Origin: Laspinema sp963821735
GTDB lineage: Bacteria > Cyanobacteriota > Cyanobacteriia > Cyanobacteriales > Laspinemataceae
NCBI GenBank assembly: GCA_963821735.1
Contig: CAWGFK010000002.1
Coordinates: 868,001 to 932,000 of the forward strand
Direction: 5' to 3'
DNA length: 64,000 nt
The notes below the pieces were generated by a model. The model did no database searches. It had not been told where the DNA came from and saw only the letters and a list, made by a program, of their open reading frames with translations. The translations under genes and the position numbers were made by a program. Below are positions 27,420 through 36,777 of this stretch, in pieces. The stretch's first letter is position 1; each line of letters opens with the position of its first letter.

Positions 27420-27776
27420 ATGAACCTCCTAGAACTAGAACGAGAAACCACCAAGATGACTCGGGTGATCATGACCCGACATACCGCGATCGGGAAAGAT
27501 ATGATCGCCGATCTCCGCACCCGGATGACCCTAGAAGAATTATCCGGCGTGATCATTGTTAGTATCGAACGCTTGCTCTGGTTGGACTGGGACTCGGTCG
27601 TTTGGGCGATCGCCCATCTGATTCCCGCCGATATCATGGCTCAAATCCAAAGCAATCTCCGGACTACCCTCTATCAACGCTTAATTCACAAAGGCTTAAT
27701 TCCTGGAGTGGATTTCAGCATTGATGGTCACGGCAATCTGCGGTTGAATGCCAAAGCCCAAAAATCTGTGGCCTAA
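27420..27776 (+). CDS. Hypothetical protein
   Basis: 118 aa if started at ATG 27420, which has AAAGGA eight bases upstream. An upstream in-frame start at 27315 would add 35 unlikely residues. The protein is alpha-helical, with EELSGVIIVSIERLLWLDWDSVVWAIAHLIP in the middle and an end reading GLIPGVDFSIDGHGNLRLN. Not recognised. It converges with mntC. Confidence 0.55.
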   Translation: MNLLELERETTKMTRVIMTRHTAIGKDMIADLRTRMTLEELSGVIIVSIERLLWLDWDSVVWAIAHLIPADIMAQIQSNLRTTLYQRLIHKGLIPGVDFSIDGHGNLRLNAKAQKSVA

Positions 27777-27933
27777 AAAGCCTAGATCACACTGCCTTTG
27801 TTCTGCTTCCCAATTCAATAGCGCCAACTTAGCAAGAAAAAGTAAAGAACGGGTAAAGAAAAATTGCCAATTCAAAGCGGGCAGTTTTTCTCTACCCCGG
27901 TGCAGGGGTGAACCCATTCCCCACACCCATCCT

Positions 27934-28932
27934 CTAATTCTGCGCCACCCCAAACGGGGTATAAGTTCCACCCAATGCTTCGACCACCGCACGGGTATTC
28001 GAGACCATCATCTTAATATAAGAATCGGCCTCGCTACCAGGCACACCAATGGAATCGGAATAGAGTTCTTGCGGGGCCAACTTGACCTGGGCCTCCTCTG
28101 CTACGGTCCGGATCAGTTGGGAATTAATGGTGGTTTCTGCAAAAATCGCCGGAACCTGGGTTCGTTTAATCTCCTCTACCAACTGCGTCACCGTTTGGGC
28201 GCTGGGTTGTTCCTCCGTACTGATGCCGATTAACGTGCCGGTAATCTCTAACCCATAGCCTTGAGCATAGTATTGGAACGCATCATGAGTGGTGACTAAG
28301 CGGCGGTTTTCCGGGGGAATCGTGGCAATTTGCGCCTGAATCCATTGATGGAGTTGTTCCAAGGTGGCGGTATAGTTGGCAGCATTTTCCTGAATTTCTG
28401 CGGCATTTTCTGGGGAGAGTTCGCTTAAGGCATCCCGAATCGCGTTAACCATTGCGATCGCATTCATGACATTCCCCCAAACATGAGGATCCGGTGTCAT
28501 GGTTGCCTGCTTCTCCATCTGCAACGGGGTGACGACTTCCCCCACTGCCACTTTTCGAGCATTCACCCCGGCAGCATTCATCAACTTAATCAGTTCCGGT
28601 TCTAGGTTATAGCCGTTATAAAGAATCAAATCCGCATTCTCCAAAGCAATGGAGTCCGCTGGGACGGGTTCATAAATATGGGGATCGACTCCCGGGGTCA
28701 AAATACTGGTGAGTTGGAGATCTTCGGTGGCAATGGACTCGGTTAAGTCCGCAATAATGGTACTGGTGGAGACCACCTGGGGCTGATTCCCCGAACTGTC
28801 CCCCGCCCGATTCACTTCAGGGTTAGTACAGCTACTCAGGCAGAACCCCAAAATCAGGCCAGTTGCCAGTTTCCAGAGGGATTGTTTTCCCGGATAGTCT
28901 GCGATCGCTCTCATTTTTTTAACCCTTTTCAT
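27934..28932 (-). CDS. mntC: Manganese/zinc ABC transporter substrate-binding lipoprotein
   Basis: 332 aa. Lipoprotein signal with lipobox CLSSC (Cys about residue 35). The four metal ligands of the MntC/PsaA/ZnuA cluster A-I proteins are in place: His in GVDPHIYEP, His in DPHVWGN, Glu in IFAETTINS and Asp in LYSDSIG. The lack of a long His-rich loop favours Mn over Zn. It binds metal in the periplasm and hands it to the permease. Divergent from the ATPase and permease genes, sharing a 77-bp promoter region, whereas in some cyanobacteria all three form one operon. Confidence 0.85.
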   Translation of the reverse strand: MKRVKKMRAIADYPGKQSLWKLATGLILGFCLSSCTNPEVNRAGDSSGNQPQVVSTSTIIADLTESIATEDLQLTSILTPGVDPHIYEPVPADSIALENADLILYNGYNLEPELIKLMNAAGVNARKVAVGEVVTPLQMEKQATMTPDPHVWGNVMNAIAMVNAIRDALSELSPENAAEIQENAANYTATLEQLHQWIQAQIATIPPENRRLVTTHDAFQYYAQGYGLEITGTLIGISTEEQPSAQTVTQLVEEIKRTQVPAIFAETTINSQLIRTVAEEAQVKLAPQELYSDSIGVPGSEADSYIKMMVSNTRAVVEALGGTYTPFGVAQN

Positions 28933-29009
28933 TTTTGTTTCATATTTTATTCACAATGGGTTCATATTTACACTATCCTGGAATTAAAAGCTAAATTTTA
29001 GAACCTGTT
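28933..29009. promoter_or_regulatory. Divergent promoter region with direct repeats
   Basis: TTCATATTT at 28939-28947 and again at 28961-28969, 22 bp apart (about two turns), centred between mntC and mntA. A plausible site for a manganese-responsive regulator such as ManR; the link is inference. Confidence 0.45.
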
Positions 29010-29807
29010 ATGAAAAGACCTAACCCTTTCAACCCGGACAGTTCCTGGAAAAATCACCCGCCAACTTCCTCAGCTCAAGCCATCTGTATCAGTCATCTGG
29101 GGGTCAATTATCGTCAGGTCCAGGCCCTCACTGATGTTAATGCGGTGATTCGCCCGGGACGCCTCACCGGGATTATTGGACCCAATGGTGCCGGGAAAAG
29201 CACGTTAATCACAGCAATGTTAGGATTAACCCCCATTCTCAGCGGTAGGGTCCTCTATCAGGGAGAACCCCTGATGGAACAACGCGATCGCATCGCTTAT
29301 GTTCCCCAGCGATCGCAAATTGACTGGACCTATCCCGCCACAGTCTGGGATGTGGTAATGATGGGACGGGCCAAGAAAACCGGCTGGTTTCGGCGCTATA
29401 GTACGCTCAGTCGTCAGATTGCCTCCGATGCGATCGCCCGAGTCGGCATGAGTGACTACCGCAACCGCAAAATTGGGGATTTATCCGGGGGACAACAGCA
29501 GCGCGTGTTTTTAGCGCGATCGCTGGCGCAACAAGCCGAGATATTCTGTTTCGATGAGCCCTTTGTGGGCATCGACCAAAAAACCGAAGCGGTCCTGTTT
29601 GAGATTTTTCACGAACTCGCCGCAGCAGGAAATATAGTCATTGTGGTTAATCACGACCTTGGGGAATCGATTACCCATTTTGATGATTTAATCTTGTTAA
29701 ATCGGGAATTAATTGCCTGTGGTGGACGAGAACAAGTCCTGCGATCGGACAATATGTATCGCGCCTATCAAGGACAGGTGCAGTTTTTTAGCGATCGGGC
29801 TGCGTAA
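29010..29807 (+). CDS. mntA: Manganese ABC transporter ATP-binding protein
   Basis: 265 aa. Walker A GPNGAGKST (about residues 52-60), Q-loop YVPQRSQIDW, signature LSGGQQQRVFLARSL, Walker B IFCFDEPFVGID and switch His in VVNHDLGE. It powers metal import with the permease coded downstream and the binding protein coded divergently. The N-terminal 25 residues precede the domain and are not conserved-looking, so a later start is possible. Confidence 0.88.
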   Translation: MKRPNPFNPDSSWKNHPPTSSAQAICISHLGVNYRQVQALTDVNAVIRPGRLTGIIGPNGAGKSTLITAMLGLTPILSGRVLYQGEPLMEQRDRIAYVPQRSQIDWTYPATVWDVVMMGRAKKTGWFRRYSTLSRQIASDAIARVGMSDYRNRKIGDLSGGQQQRVFLARSLAQQAEIFCFDEPFVGIDQKTEAVLFEIFHELAAAGNIVIVVNHDLGESITHFDDLILLNRELIACGGREQVLRSDNMYRAYQGQVQFFSDRAA

Positions 29808-29809
29808 AG

Positions 29810-29960
29810 GACCTAACCCCCCCGGCCCCCCTTCCCTCCCAGGGAAGGGGGGAGGAAGAGAAGAGAAGCTACCTCCCTTAGCGCTTACAAGAGTAAATTT
29901 TTTATATTTCCGGTCCCCTCCCCCCTCCCCTTGCTAAGGGGAGGGGACCGGAGGCTTAAA
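29810..29960. repeat. GC-rich palindromic repeats between mntA and mntB
   Basis: A variant of the 4510-4550 repeat (CCCCCCTTCCCTCCCAGGGAAGGGGGG), followed by TCCCCTCCCC...GGGGAGGGGA around 29915-29950. Strong secondary structure is expected in the intercistronic mRNA. Confidence 0.7.
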
Positions 29961-30035
29961 AAACCTTATTCTTGTGAAGGGGAGAGGTCCATTTGTTTCC
30001 AGTCACCCTCTACATTCTGTATAATTTCCCCTGCC

Positions 30036-30923
30036 ATGTTAGACGGATTAATTGAACCGCTTCAATATAGTTTTATGCAACGATCGCTCATCGTAGCGAT
30101 TTTAGTAGGCTTGATTTGTGCCGTGGTTGGCAGTTATTTAATGGTCCAGCGTCTGGCTTTATTAGGAGATGCGATCGGGCATTCGGTCCTCCCCGGATTG
30201 GCAGTCGCTTATGGGATTGGGGCGAATATTTTTGTGGGCGCTTTTATTGCCGGGGTCCTCAGTACCGTGGTGATTGCCTGGATTAGAACGCGATCGCCCA
30301 TTAAAGAAGATGCCGCAATGGGAATTGTTTTATCTTCCTTTTTTGCCCTGGGCATTACCTTAATTACCCTAATTCAAAAAGACGAAAAAATTGACCTCAA
30401 TCATTTTTTATTCGGCAATATTCTCGCCGTCACCCCAGACGATGTAAAAACCACCGCGATGATTGCCTTTTTAACCCTCGCGGTGGTTTTTTTACTGTAC
30501 AAAGAACTGTTGTTTTACACCTTTGACCCCTTGGGCGCTCAAGCCGCAGGACTTCCGGTCAATTTGCTCAATTTTGGGTTAATGGTTTTGATTGCCCTGA
30601 CTGTTGTCGCCAGTATGAAAGCGGTGGGAGTGGTGCTGGTTTTGTCCCTGCTGATTGCCCCTGGTGCTACAGCCTATTTATTGGTGCCTCGCCTCCATCA
30701 AGTAATGATTGTCGGGGCGCTGATTGGCATTGTTTCTAGTGTCTCGGGAATGTATTTGAGTTTTTATCAAAATATCCCCTCCGGTCCAGCAATTGTGTTA
30801 GTGGTTTCTGGGTTTTTCCTGTTAGCCTTGCTGTTGAGTCCGAGTCAGGGAATTTTAACTCATCCTCGGGCAAAAGGGGAGACTTCGGCATTTTTGCAGG
30901 AAATAAAAGGGTTGTTTCGCTAG
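30036..30923 (+). CDS. mntB: Manganese ABC transporter permease
   Basis: 295 aa from ATG 30036; an upstream in-frame start at 29931 lies in repeat DNA and is unlikely. Eight or nine hydrophobic helices of the ABC-3 family: AILVGLICAVVGSYLMVQRLALLGDAIGHSVLPGLA at the start is the family hallmark. It forms the metal channel with MntA. Separated from mntA by 228 bp of repeats. Confidence 0.88.
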   Translation: MLDGLIEPLQYSFMQRSLIVAILVGLICAVVGSYLMVQRLALLGDAIGHSVLPGLAVAYGIGANIFVGAFIAGVLSTVVIAWIRTRSPIKEDAAMGIVLSSFFALGITLITLIQKDEKIDLNHFLFGNILAVTPDDVKTTAMIAFLTLAVVFLLYKELLFYTFDPLGAQAAGLPVNLLNFGLMVLIALTVVASMKAVGVVLVLSLLIAPGATAYLLVPRLHQVMIVGALIGIVSSVSGMYLSFYQNIPSGPAIVLVVSGFFLLALLLSPSQGILTHPRAKGETSAFLQEIKGLFR

Positions 30924-30945
30924 GGCAAACTAGCCAGGTTTGGGT

Positions 30946-31533
30946 TTAGGGTTCTAAGTCTTGTAAAATTTGATTGATTTGTTGGACTGCTGCGAAATTA
31001 TTGCGAATTTCGTATAAGTCTCGGGCGGTTTTCAAGGCGGCAATGGCTTCGGGAAATTGATTTTGATTTAAGAAGGCAATGGCTAAATTAAAATGGCTAT
31101 CGGGTTCGTTGGGATAACGGGCGATCGCATCTCTAAAAACGTTGGTCGCTTCGTCGATTCTCCCCAAGGAACCCAAGGCACTGCCGAGGTTATTATAATA
31201 TTCGACATTGCCGGAATTCAGGGCGATCGCTTCTTCAAAGGCGCTCACAGCTTCTGAGAATTTTCCCAGTTGAGCATAAGTAATTCCTAGGTTATTGTAG
31301 GCAGTATCATAAGAGGGATACAGGGCGACTGCTCGTTCAAAAGCTGCCACGGCTTCGATAAATCTTCCCTGACTCGCTAAATCATATCCCTGGTTATTGT
31401 AAGCTTCTGCCTGTGCTAAATCGGGTGGGAAATTGCTCTGACTCACGGGAGGCAGCGTGGCACGGGAGACCCTGGGCATCGCGGTTACCATGACTAAACC
31501 AGCTAGTCCACAGGCGAGGAAATGTCGAATCAT
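30946..31533 (-). CDS. Exported TPR protein
   Basis: 195 aa. Signal peptide (about residues 1-25, FLACGLAGLVMVTAMPRVSRA), then four or five tetratricopeptide repeats, with NNQGYDLASQGRFIEAVAAFERAVALYP and YNNLGITYAQLGKFSEAV the clearest. A periplasmic scaffold protein of unknown partners. It converges with mntB, 22 bp between stops. Confidence 0.85.
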   Translation of the reverse strand: MIRHFLACGLAGLVMVTAMPRVSRATLPPVSQSNFPPDLAQAEAYNNQGYDLASQGRFIEAVAAFERAVALYPSYDTAYNNLGITYAQLGKFSEAVSAFEEAIALNSGNVEYYNNLGSALGSLGRIDEATNVFRDAIARYPNEPDSHFNLAIAFLNQNQFPEAIAALKTARDLYEIRNNFAAVQQINQILQDLEP

Positions 31534-31729
31534 GATTGATTAATTTTTTCTAATCTTGTGTAGATGATGACTGAACCCGCACTCAGCATTTAAGGGAGTG
31601 CCTAGTCTGATGGCTAAATTAAGCCTTTCTCTAATTTCTTCACCGGGGAGGGCTACCATTGCGGGGACAAATTGCGGTAACATTACAAAAGTTAACATTT
31701 TGCAGAGAAAATACCCAGGACTAGGGATT

Positions 31730-32182
31730 ATGAGCGTACAAATCGGAGATACCGCCCCAGATTTTAGTTTGCCATCTCAAACCGGGGAAACCGTTAAACT
31801 CAGCGATTTTCGAGGAAAATCTAGTGTGGTGCTCTATTTTTATCCAAAAGATGATACTCCCGGATGCACGAAGGAATCTTGCGCCTTTCGGGATAGTTAT
31901 CAACAGTTCAAACAAGCAGGGGCCGAAGTCATCGGGGTCAGCAGCGATTCAGCGGATTCTCACCAAAAATTCGCCAGTAAATACAGTCTGCCCTTTACCC
32001 TGTTAAGCGATCGCGATAAAGCCCTTCGTAAGCTCTATGGGGTCCCTGCAACTCTGGGACTCCTCCCCGGGCGAGTCACCTATGTGATTGATAAACAGGG
32101 CGTTGTCCGCCATATTTTCAATTCCATGATGAATTTTGAGGGTCATGTGGAAGAGTCTCTCAAAACTCTGAAAGGAATTTAA
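31730..32182 (+). CDS. Peroxiredoxin Q (Bcp type)
   Basis: 150 aa from ATG 31730; earlier in-frame codons do not look coding. Peroxidatic and resolving Cys lie five apart in TPGCTKESCAFRD (Cys46, Cys51), the alpha-helical 2-Cys arrangement of PrxQ. FYPKDDTPG and the final VRHIFNSMMNFEGHVEESLKTL agree. It reduces peroxides using thioredoxin. In cyanobacteria it is cytosolic or thylakoid-associated. Confidence 0.93.
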   Translation: MSVQIGDTAPDFSLPSQTGETVKLSDFRGKSSVVLYFYPKDDTPGCTKESCAFRDSYQQFKQAGAEVIGVSSDSADSHQKFASKYSLPFTLLSDRDKALRKLYGVPATLGLLPGRVTYVIDKQGVVRHIFNSMMNFEGHVEESLKTLKGI

Positions 32183-32632
32183 CCCGGATACCTCAATTTT
32201 GGCGAGTTCGCCCTGAACAAGGGGGACTTTTCAGAATTCTGCAATACCTCGTCTATTATGTAGGGCGATTCGCGAATCGCCCCTACATTTAGGGGTTTAA
32301 AATTAAATATTGCGGAATTTAGAATCAGCAATTCAGTTGGGGTTATAGGCGTTGCTTACTCATACCAAAAATAGAAAAAGTAACCTATCCTCGAAGAGGG
32401 ATTTTTCTCAAAATTATCCTAAAAATTATTATGCCTAACTGCTGAGGAATGACCGGCCATTCCCCCGGAAAATGTCTGACTCGCGAGAGAGGGCAAGGGG
32501 CTAGGGAGATGAAAAGATAGAGTTATTCCGGACCGTTCTTTCTTCCGCCAGAGAATTGACAATCAGTAGAGTCCGGATAGCGACTCTTTCCATCCCCAGT
32601 GATTACCCCCAGGAGACCCTCTGAAGATTACC
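32183..32632. other. 450-bp spacer with a perfect palindrome
   Basis: GGGCGATTCGCGAATCGCCC at 32263-32282 is a perfect 20-bp palindrome, extended by GTA/TAC. The rest is AT-rich upstream DNA of the esterase; no gene seen. Confidence 0.6.
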
Positions 32633-33568
32633 ATGCGACACCGGATTTTAGCGAGTGCAGCCCTCCTTTTTTCTGTTTTAATTCCAGGTCCTGTTATGGC
32701 AGCCAACTTTAGCGAAATATATGTTTTTGGTGACAGTCTCTCCGATACGGGGCAGTTGTTTGAACAGTCCCAAGCTCAATATCCCCCAAGTTCCTTGTAC
32801 TTTGAGGGGCGGTTTTCTAATGGCCCGGTTTGGGTAGAATATCTGGCCGAGGAGTTAAATATCCCGTTTAATCCGGATACCAATTTTGCTTATGGGGGGG
32901 CGACGACTGGGGAAATGAATCGGAATGAAACCCCCTCGCGAGGACTGTTGGATCAGGTGAATCGCTTCCAACAAACCCAAGATTCAGCAGACCCGAATGC
33001 CCTTTATATTGTCTGGGCGGGACCCAACGATTACCTGGGAAATCAGGAGAGTAATCCCAATCAACCTGTGTCGAATGTTTCTGAGGCGATCGCCACCCTG
33101 GCGGAAATGGGCGCTCAAAATTTTCTCGTGCCTAATCTGCCGGATTTAGGAAGTTTACCCGGGACCCGAAATCGTCAAAGTTCGGTGCAGTTAAATGAGT
33201 TAATTCGGCTGCATAATCAGAAATTAGCCGAGTCTCTGCAACAGTTGAGCAGCCGCCTGGGTTCTGAGGTGGAAATCATTCCCTTAGATGTTAATGAAAT
33301 TTATAATCGGGTGTTGGACAACCCGGCGAATTTTGGCTTTGAAAATGTTACAGAACCTTGTCTGAATCAACAACGGGGGATGATTTGCCAAAATCCCAAT
33401 GAATATCTATTTTGGGATGATATTCATCCCACAACTTTGGCCCATGAAAAACTCGGGGTCTATGCTTCTCAGCTATTAGAAAACAGCGAAGCGGCGATCG
33501 GTCCAGATATGAGTTCGGGGAAGGAAAGACCCGGAGTCCCACCCGGTGGAGATGGAGAACCGGATTAA
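32633..33568 (+). CDS. Secreted SGNH/GDSL esterase-lipase
   Basis: 311 aa with a signal peptide (about residues 1-23, ending PVMA-ANF). Block I FGDSLSDTGQ carries the nucleophile Ser, block III is WAGPNDYLG, and block V DDIHPTTLAHE has the catalytic Asp and His. Hydrolyses ester bonds of lipids or glycans outside the cytoplasm. The C-terminal tail is Gly/Pro-rich. Stands alone. Confidence 0.9.
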   Translation: MRHRILASAALLFSVLIPGPVMAANFSEIYVFGDSLSDTGQLFEQSQAQYPPSSLYFEGRFSNGPVWVEYLAEELNIPFNPDTNFAYGGATTGEMNRNETPSRGLLDQVNRFQQTQDSADPNALYIVWAGPNDYLGNQESNPNQPVSNVSEAIATLAEMGAQNFLVPNLPDLGSLPGTRNRQSSVQLNELIRLHNQKLAESLQQLSSRLGSEVEIIPLDVNEIYNRVLDNPANFGFENVTEPCLNQQRGMICQNPNEYLFWDDIHPTTLAHEKLGVYASQLLENSEAAIGPDMSSGKERPGVPPGGDGEPD

Positions 33569-33636
33569 ATCCCGGATACCTGCTCAAATTGGGCCGAAGC
33601 CATAGACTACAGGATTGATTTGATAGAGAGGAAAAG

Positions 33637-33667
33637 AACCCGGTTTCTAAGGACAAGAAACCGGGTT
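33637..33667 (+). terminator. Hairpin after the esterase gene
   Basis: AACCCGGTTTCT pairs with AGAAACCGGGTT around a 7-nt loop, followed by TCTTTC. This palindrome family also occurs near 16266, 17308 and 33700. Confidence 0.6.
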
Positions 33668-33766
33668 TCTTTCATAATGTTTGGCGAATTAGCAGAAGGG
33701 TGGTGAAGAAACCCGGTTTTTAACTCCTGGACAAATGACAAATGACAAATGACAAATGATATTAGG

Positions 33767-34564
33767 TTAAAATTCCCCAGCAGAATCTCGGTCTAAAAAT
33801 AAGGTGGCGTGAGATTGCCGTCGCAAAATTGTCGCAGGAATTTCTGGGGTGATGGGATGGGATAACATCTGCTGGACAATCTGGGTTTTGCGCCGGGAAG
33901 GGGCGAGGCAGATGATTTTTTGGGCGGCACAAAGTTGGGGAATGGTGAGGGTAAAGGCATATTTGGGGACGGATTCTAGGGCGGGAAATTGTCCTTGATT
34001 CACCAATTGCTGATGGGTGGCGTGGGCTAATTTTACCAGTTTAATGGGGTAGGGGTCGTTAAAATCCGCAATCCCGGGTTCATTAAAGGCTAAGTGACCA
34101 TTTTCTCCCACGCCCAAGCAGCATAAATCAATGGGTTTTTCTAGCAATAATTGGTTGTAGCGATCGCATTCTTTCAGGGGTTCGATCGCATCTCCATTGA
34201 TATAATGGAAGGCGGCAGGATGGACCTGATTTTCTACGCGATCGCGCAAGTAGCTGCGAAAACTCGCCGGATGGGTGGCGGGAATTCCCAGATATTCATC
34301 TAAATGAAAGAAAACAACCCGGGACCAATCCACCCGATTTAAGGCGATCGCTGCCTCCAGAAATTCAATTTGGGAATTCCCCGTTGCCAGGAGTACCCTC
34401 GCCTCCCCCCGATGGGCGATCGCCGTCGCTAAGATATCACTGGCGGCAACCGCAGCATCCCATGCCATCTCTGCGGCAGTGGCAAACAGGCGAACTGCTA
34501 AGGCATCCACCGAAAAAACTTTCAGGGGAGGGGTTAAGTTTGAAGTATTCGATGGATCGGCCAT
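33767..34564 (-). CDS. nagB: Glucosamine-6-phosphate deaminase
   Basis: 265 aa. Phosphate loop LLATGNSQ, VFFHLDEYLG with the catalytic Asp, LGVGENGHLAFNEPG with the ring-opening His, and IICLAPSRRKTQ correspond to the NagB/6-phosphogluconolactonase fold. It converts glucosamine-6-phosphate to fructose-6-phosphate and ammonia. The N-terminus is slightly longer than in E. coli. Lies just upstream (minus strand) of the aminotransferase, 43 bp away from its stop. Confidence 0.88.
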   Translation of the reverse strand: MADPSNTSNLTPPLKVFSVDALAVRLFATAAEMAWDAAVAASDILATAIAHRGEARVLLATGNSQIEFLEAAIALNRVDWSRVVFFHLDEYLGIPATHPASFRSYLRDRVENQVHPAAFHYINGDAIEPLKECDRYNQLLLEKPIDLCCLGVGENGHLAFNEPGIADFNDPYPIKLVKLAHATHQQLVNQGQFPALESVPKYAFTLTIPQLCAAQKIICLAPSRRKTQIVQQMLSHPITPEIPATILRRQSHATLFLDRDSAGEF

Positions 34565-34607
34565 AATGTTTGGGGGTAGGAGAGTTCTAAACGAGACTCT
34601 CCTATTT

Positions 34608-35793
34608 TTACATACGAGAATGGGGAGTTTTGTACATTGTCCCTAATCCGCGAAATAAGCGATTAATCCCTCGTAATGCTGTTTCGCGGTCCAATCCGGC
34701 ATAGGAAACCCGCAGAAAACACCCGCTTTCAATCCCAAAGGTCGTACCGGGGATCGTGGCAATCCGAAATTTTTCAATCAGCAATTTAGCCGCTGCCATT
34801 GGGGAAAGTTTGCTTTCCAGTTTGACCAAAAAGTAAAAAGCCCCTTTGGCTTCCGGGACGGTACAAAATTCAGGTAAGTCTGAGAAGCGTTTCAGGCATA
34901 AGTCGCGCATTTCTGAGATGATGGGGAGATGTTTTAAGCAATAGTCTTTCCCGGCTTCTAATGCGCCTAATGCGACATATTGAGACAGGATTGGGGGACA
35001 AATTAACAAAGTATCTTGAATTTTTTTGACCGCAGTCAGGAGGGATTTGGGAATCACCATGTAGCCAATCCGCCATCCGGCAAATCCATAAGCTTTGGAG
35101 AGACTAAACAGGGAAATGGTGTGGGAATGGCTATCGGGGATAGAACCTGGTGAAAAATGGGTTGCGCCATCGTAGGTAAAATATTCGTAGGCTTCATCAC
35201 TGATATGATAAAGGCCGCGATCGCCACAGAGTTGATTGATTTGGCGTAAGGCGGTTTCGGAATAGACTGCACCTGTGGGATTGTTCGGAGAAATGGTGAC
35301 AATTGCCCGGGTTTTGTCCGTAATGGCGGCAGCGATCGCATCAACACGGAGTTGATAGTTTTCATCGGTTGCCACACAAACTGCCTGACATCCAGCAATG
35401 GCGATCGCCATTTCATGATTGAAATAATAAGGAGTTTGGATAATAATTTCATCCCCGGGGGAAGTAATCGCCAGAATGGCATTCATAAACGCCATATTTC
35501 CCCCAGCAGTCACAACGATTTTGCTGTCATCGTTGATGGGAATGTGGTTTTCCGATTGCAGTTTAGTGGCGATCGCCTGCTTGTAATGCCGGAATGCCTT
35601 CCACCGCTTGATACTTATGATTATTGGGATCCGCCAAACATTCGGTTATGCGTTCAAAGGCGGCAGGCGGTGGGGGATAATACACCACCCCTTGTCCCAA
35701 AGAAAGCGTACCGGGATAAGCGCGAATCAGTTCCCCAATCTGTGGAATAATCGGGGATTGCACTCCCTCCATGCGAGAAAGTATCGGGTCCAT
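34608..35793 (-). pseudogene. Class I/II PLP-dependent aminotransferase with a frameshift
   Basis: ATG 35793 (GGAGG nine bases upstream) opens MDPILSRMEGVQSPIIPQIGEL. The frame is lost after VEGIPALQ at about 35576, where an extra G inside the HIP1 site GGCGATCGCC breaks it. The other frame resumes as ATKLQSENH...VVTAGGN and runs to 34608. Removing one base gives 394 aa. The PLP-binding part is intact: NPTGAVY, the Lys in SLSKAYGFAGWRIGY, and the final FLRVSYA. Likely an aspartate/aromatic-type transaminase; the substrate is unclear. Confidence 0.85.
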
Positions 35794-35860
35794 TAGCTTC
35801 AACCTCCATATCATTGTTTCTAGCATACAAGAAATGGGGGATAGGAGGGGAGGCGATCGG

Positions 35861-36448
35861 CTAACCCGCAACCATTAAATGTTCCATTAATATTTTGACG
35901 CCGATTCCGATTAAAATCACGCCGCCTAGAATTGTCACTTGCTTTTCAAAAAAGTTACCCACTCGATTTCCGAGATATACCCCAGCAAAGGATAAAGCAA
36001 AGGTGACAATACCAATCACCACCGCTAACTCGACAATGGAAGTTTGTAACAAAGAAACACTTAATCCCACCGCTAACGCATCAATACTCGTGGCAACGGC
36101 TAATCCTAATAAAATATATAAATTGCGGGGATTTGACGGTTTTGCTTCCTCCAATCCCTCCTCTTCATAGATAGATTCATGAATCATTTTACCGCCAATA
36201 AATCCCAGCAGCGAAAATGCAATCCAATGATCCACACCGGAAATAGCTTCTCGGATGCCTAATCCAGCCATCCAACCCAGTAAGGGCATAAATAACTGGA
36301 ATCCCCCGAAAAATGTCGCCACTAAAAGCGCATCATGCAGTTTTACTTTTTTCAAAGCAATTCCACTGCCGATCGCCACAGCAAAAGCATCCATTGCCAA
36401 GCCTAAAGATACCAAAAAAGTCGTAATAAAACTCACTGTGCTTCCCAA
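35861..36448 (-). CDS. mntP: Putative manganese efflux pump MntP
   Basis: 195 aa, six membrane helices in two homologous halves: SLGLAMDAFAVAIGSGIAL (about residues 13-31) and VATSIDALAVGLSVSLL (about 118-134), each with the Asp needed for Mn export. Start at TTG 36448 or GTG 36436; neither has a strong ribosome site. It complements the mntC/mntAB importer 5 kb away. In some bacteria a Mn-sensing yybP-ykoY riboswitch precedes mntP; I do not see its core upstream here. Confidence 0.88.
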   Translation of the reverse strand: MGSTVSFITTFLVSLGLAMDAFAVAIGSGIALKKVKLHDALLVATFFGGFQLFMPLLGWMAGLGIREAISGVDHWIAFSLLGFIGGKMIHESIYEEEGLEEAKPSNPRNLYILLGLAVATSIDALAVGLSVSLLQTSIVELAVVIGIVTFALSFAGVYLGNRVGNFFEKQVTILGGVILIGIGVKILMEHLMVAG

Positions 36449-36777
36449 ACTCTTTCTTCTCGTAGTAATTTTAGCTTATCATTTTTTAGCCACCTTGGCA
36501 AGGGTCAATATAATGAAACAAAAATGAAAAAAATTCTATGATTTAGAACAATTTTTTCACCTTTTTATCCAGGTTTTCCAAGACATTCAGGAATATTTTT
36601 TCATTATTTAATCATTTTTGAATTTTCCCGGGCCTCCCGGATATAGCCGAGGTAACTCCAAGGTGCGTCCTAGACTTTAAGCTAGACTTTAAGCGCCGGG
36701 GTGACCCTATTTTTTTCTCCGCATCAGACTTCCCGTTGTAAAATTGGGGAATCCCTTGACAAAAATCAGAGTCATTT
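36449..36777. other. Divergent spacer between mntP and cytochrome b gene
   Basis: AT-rich. The tandem repeat CTAGACTTTAAG at about 36669-36693 lies 85 bp before the cytochrome b start and could be a regulatory element. No gene seen. Confidence 0.5.
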
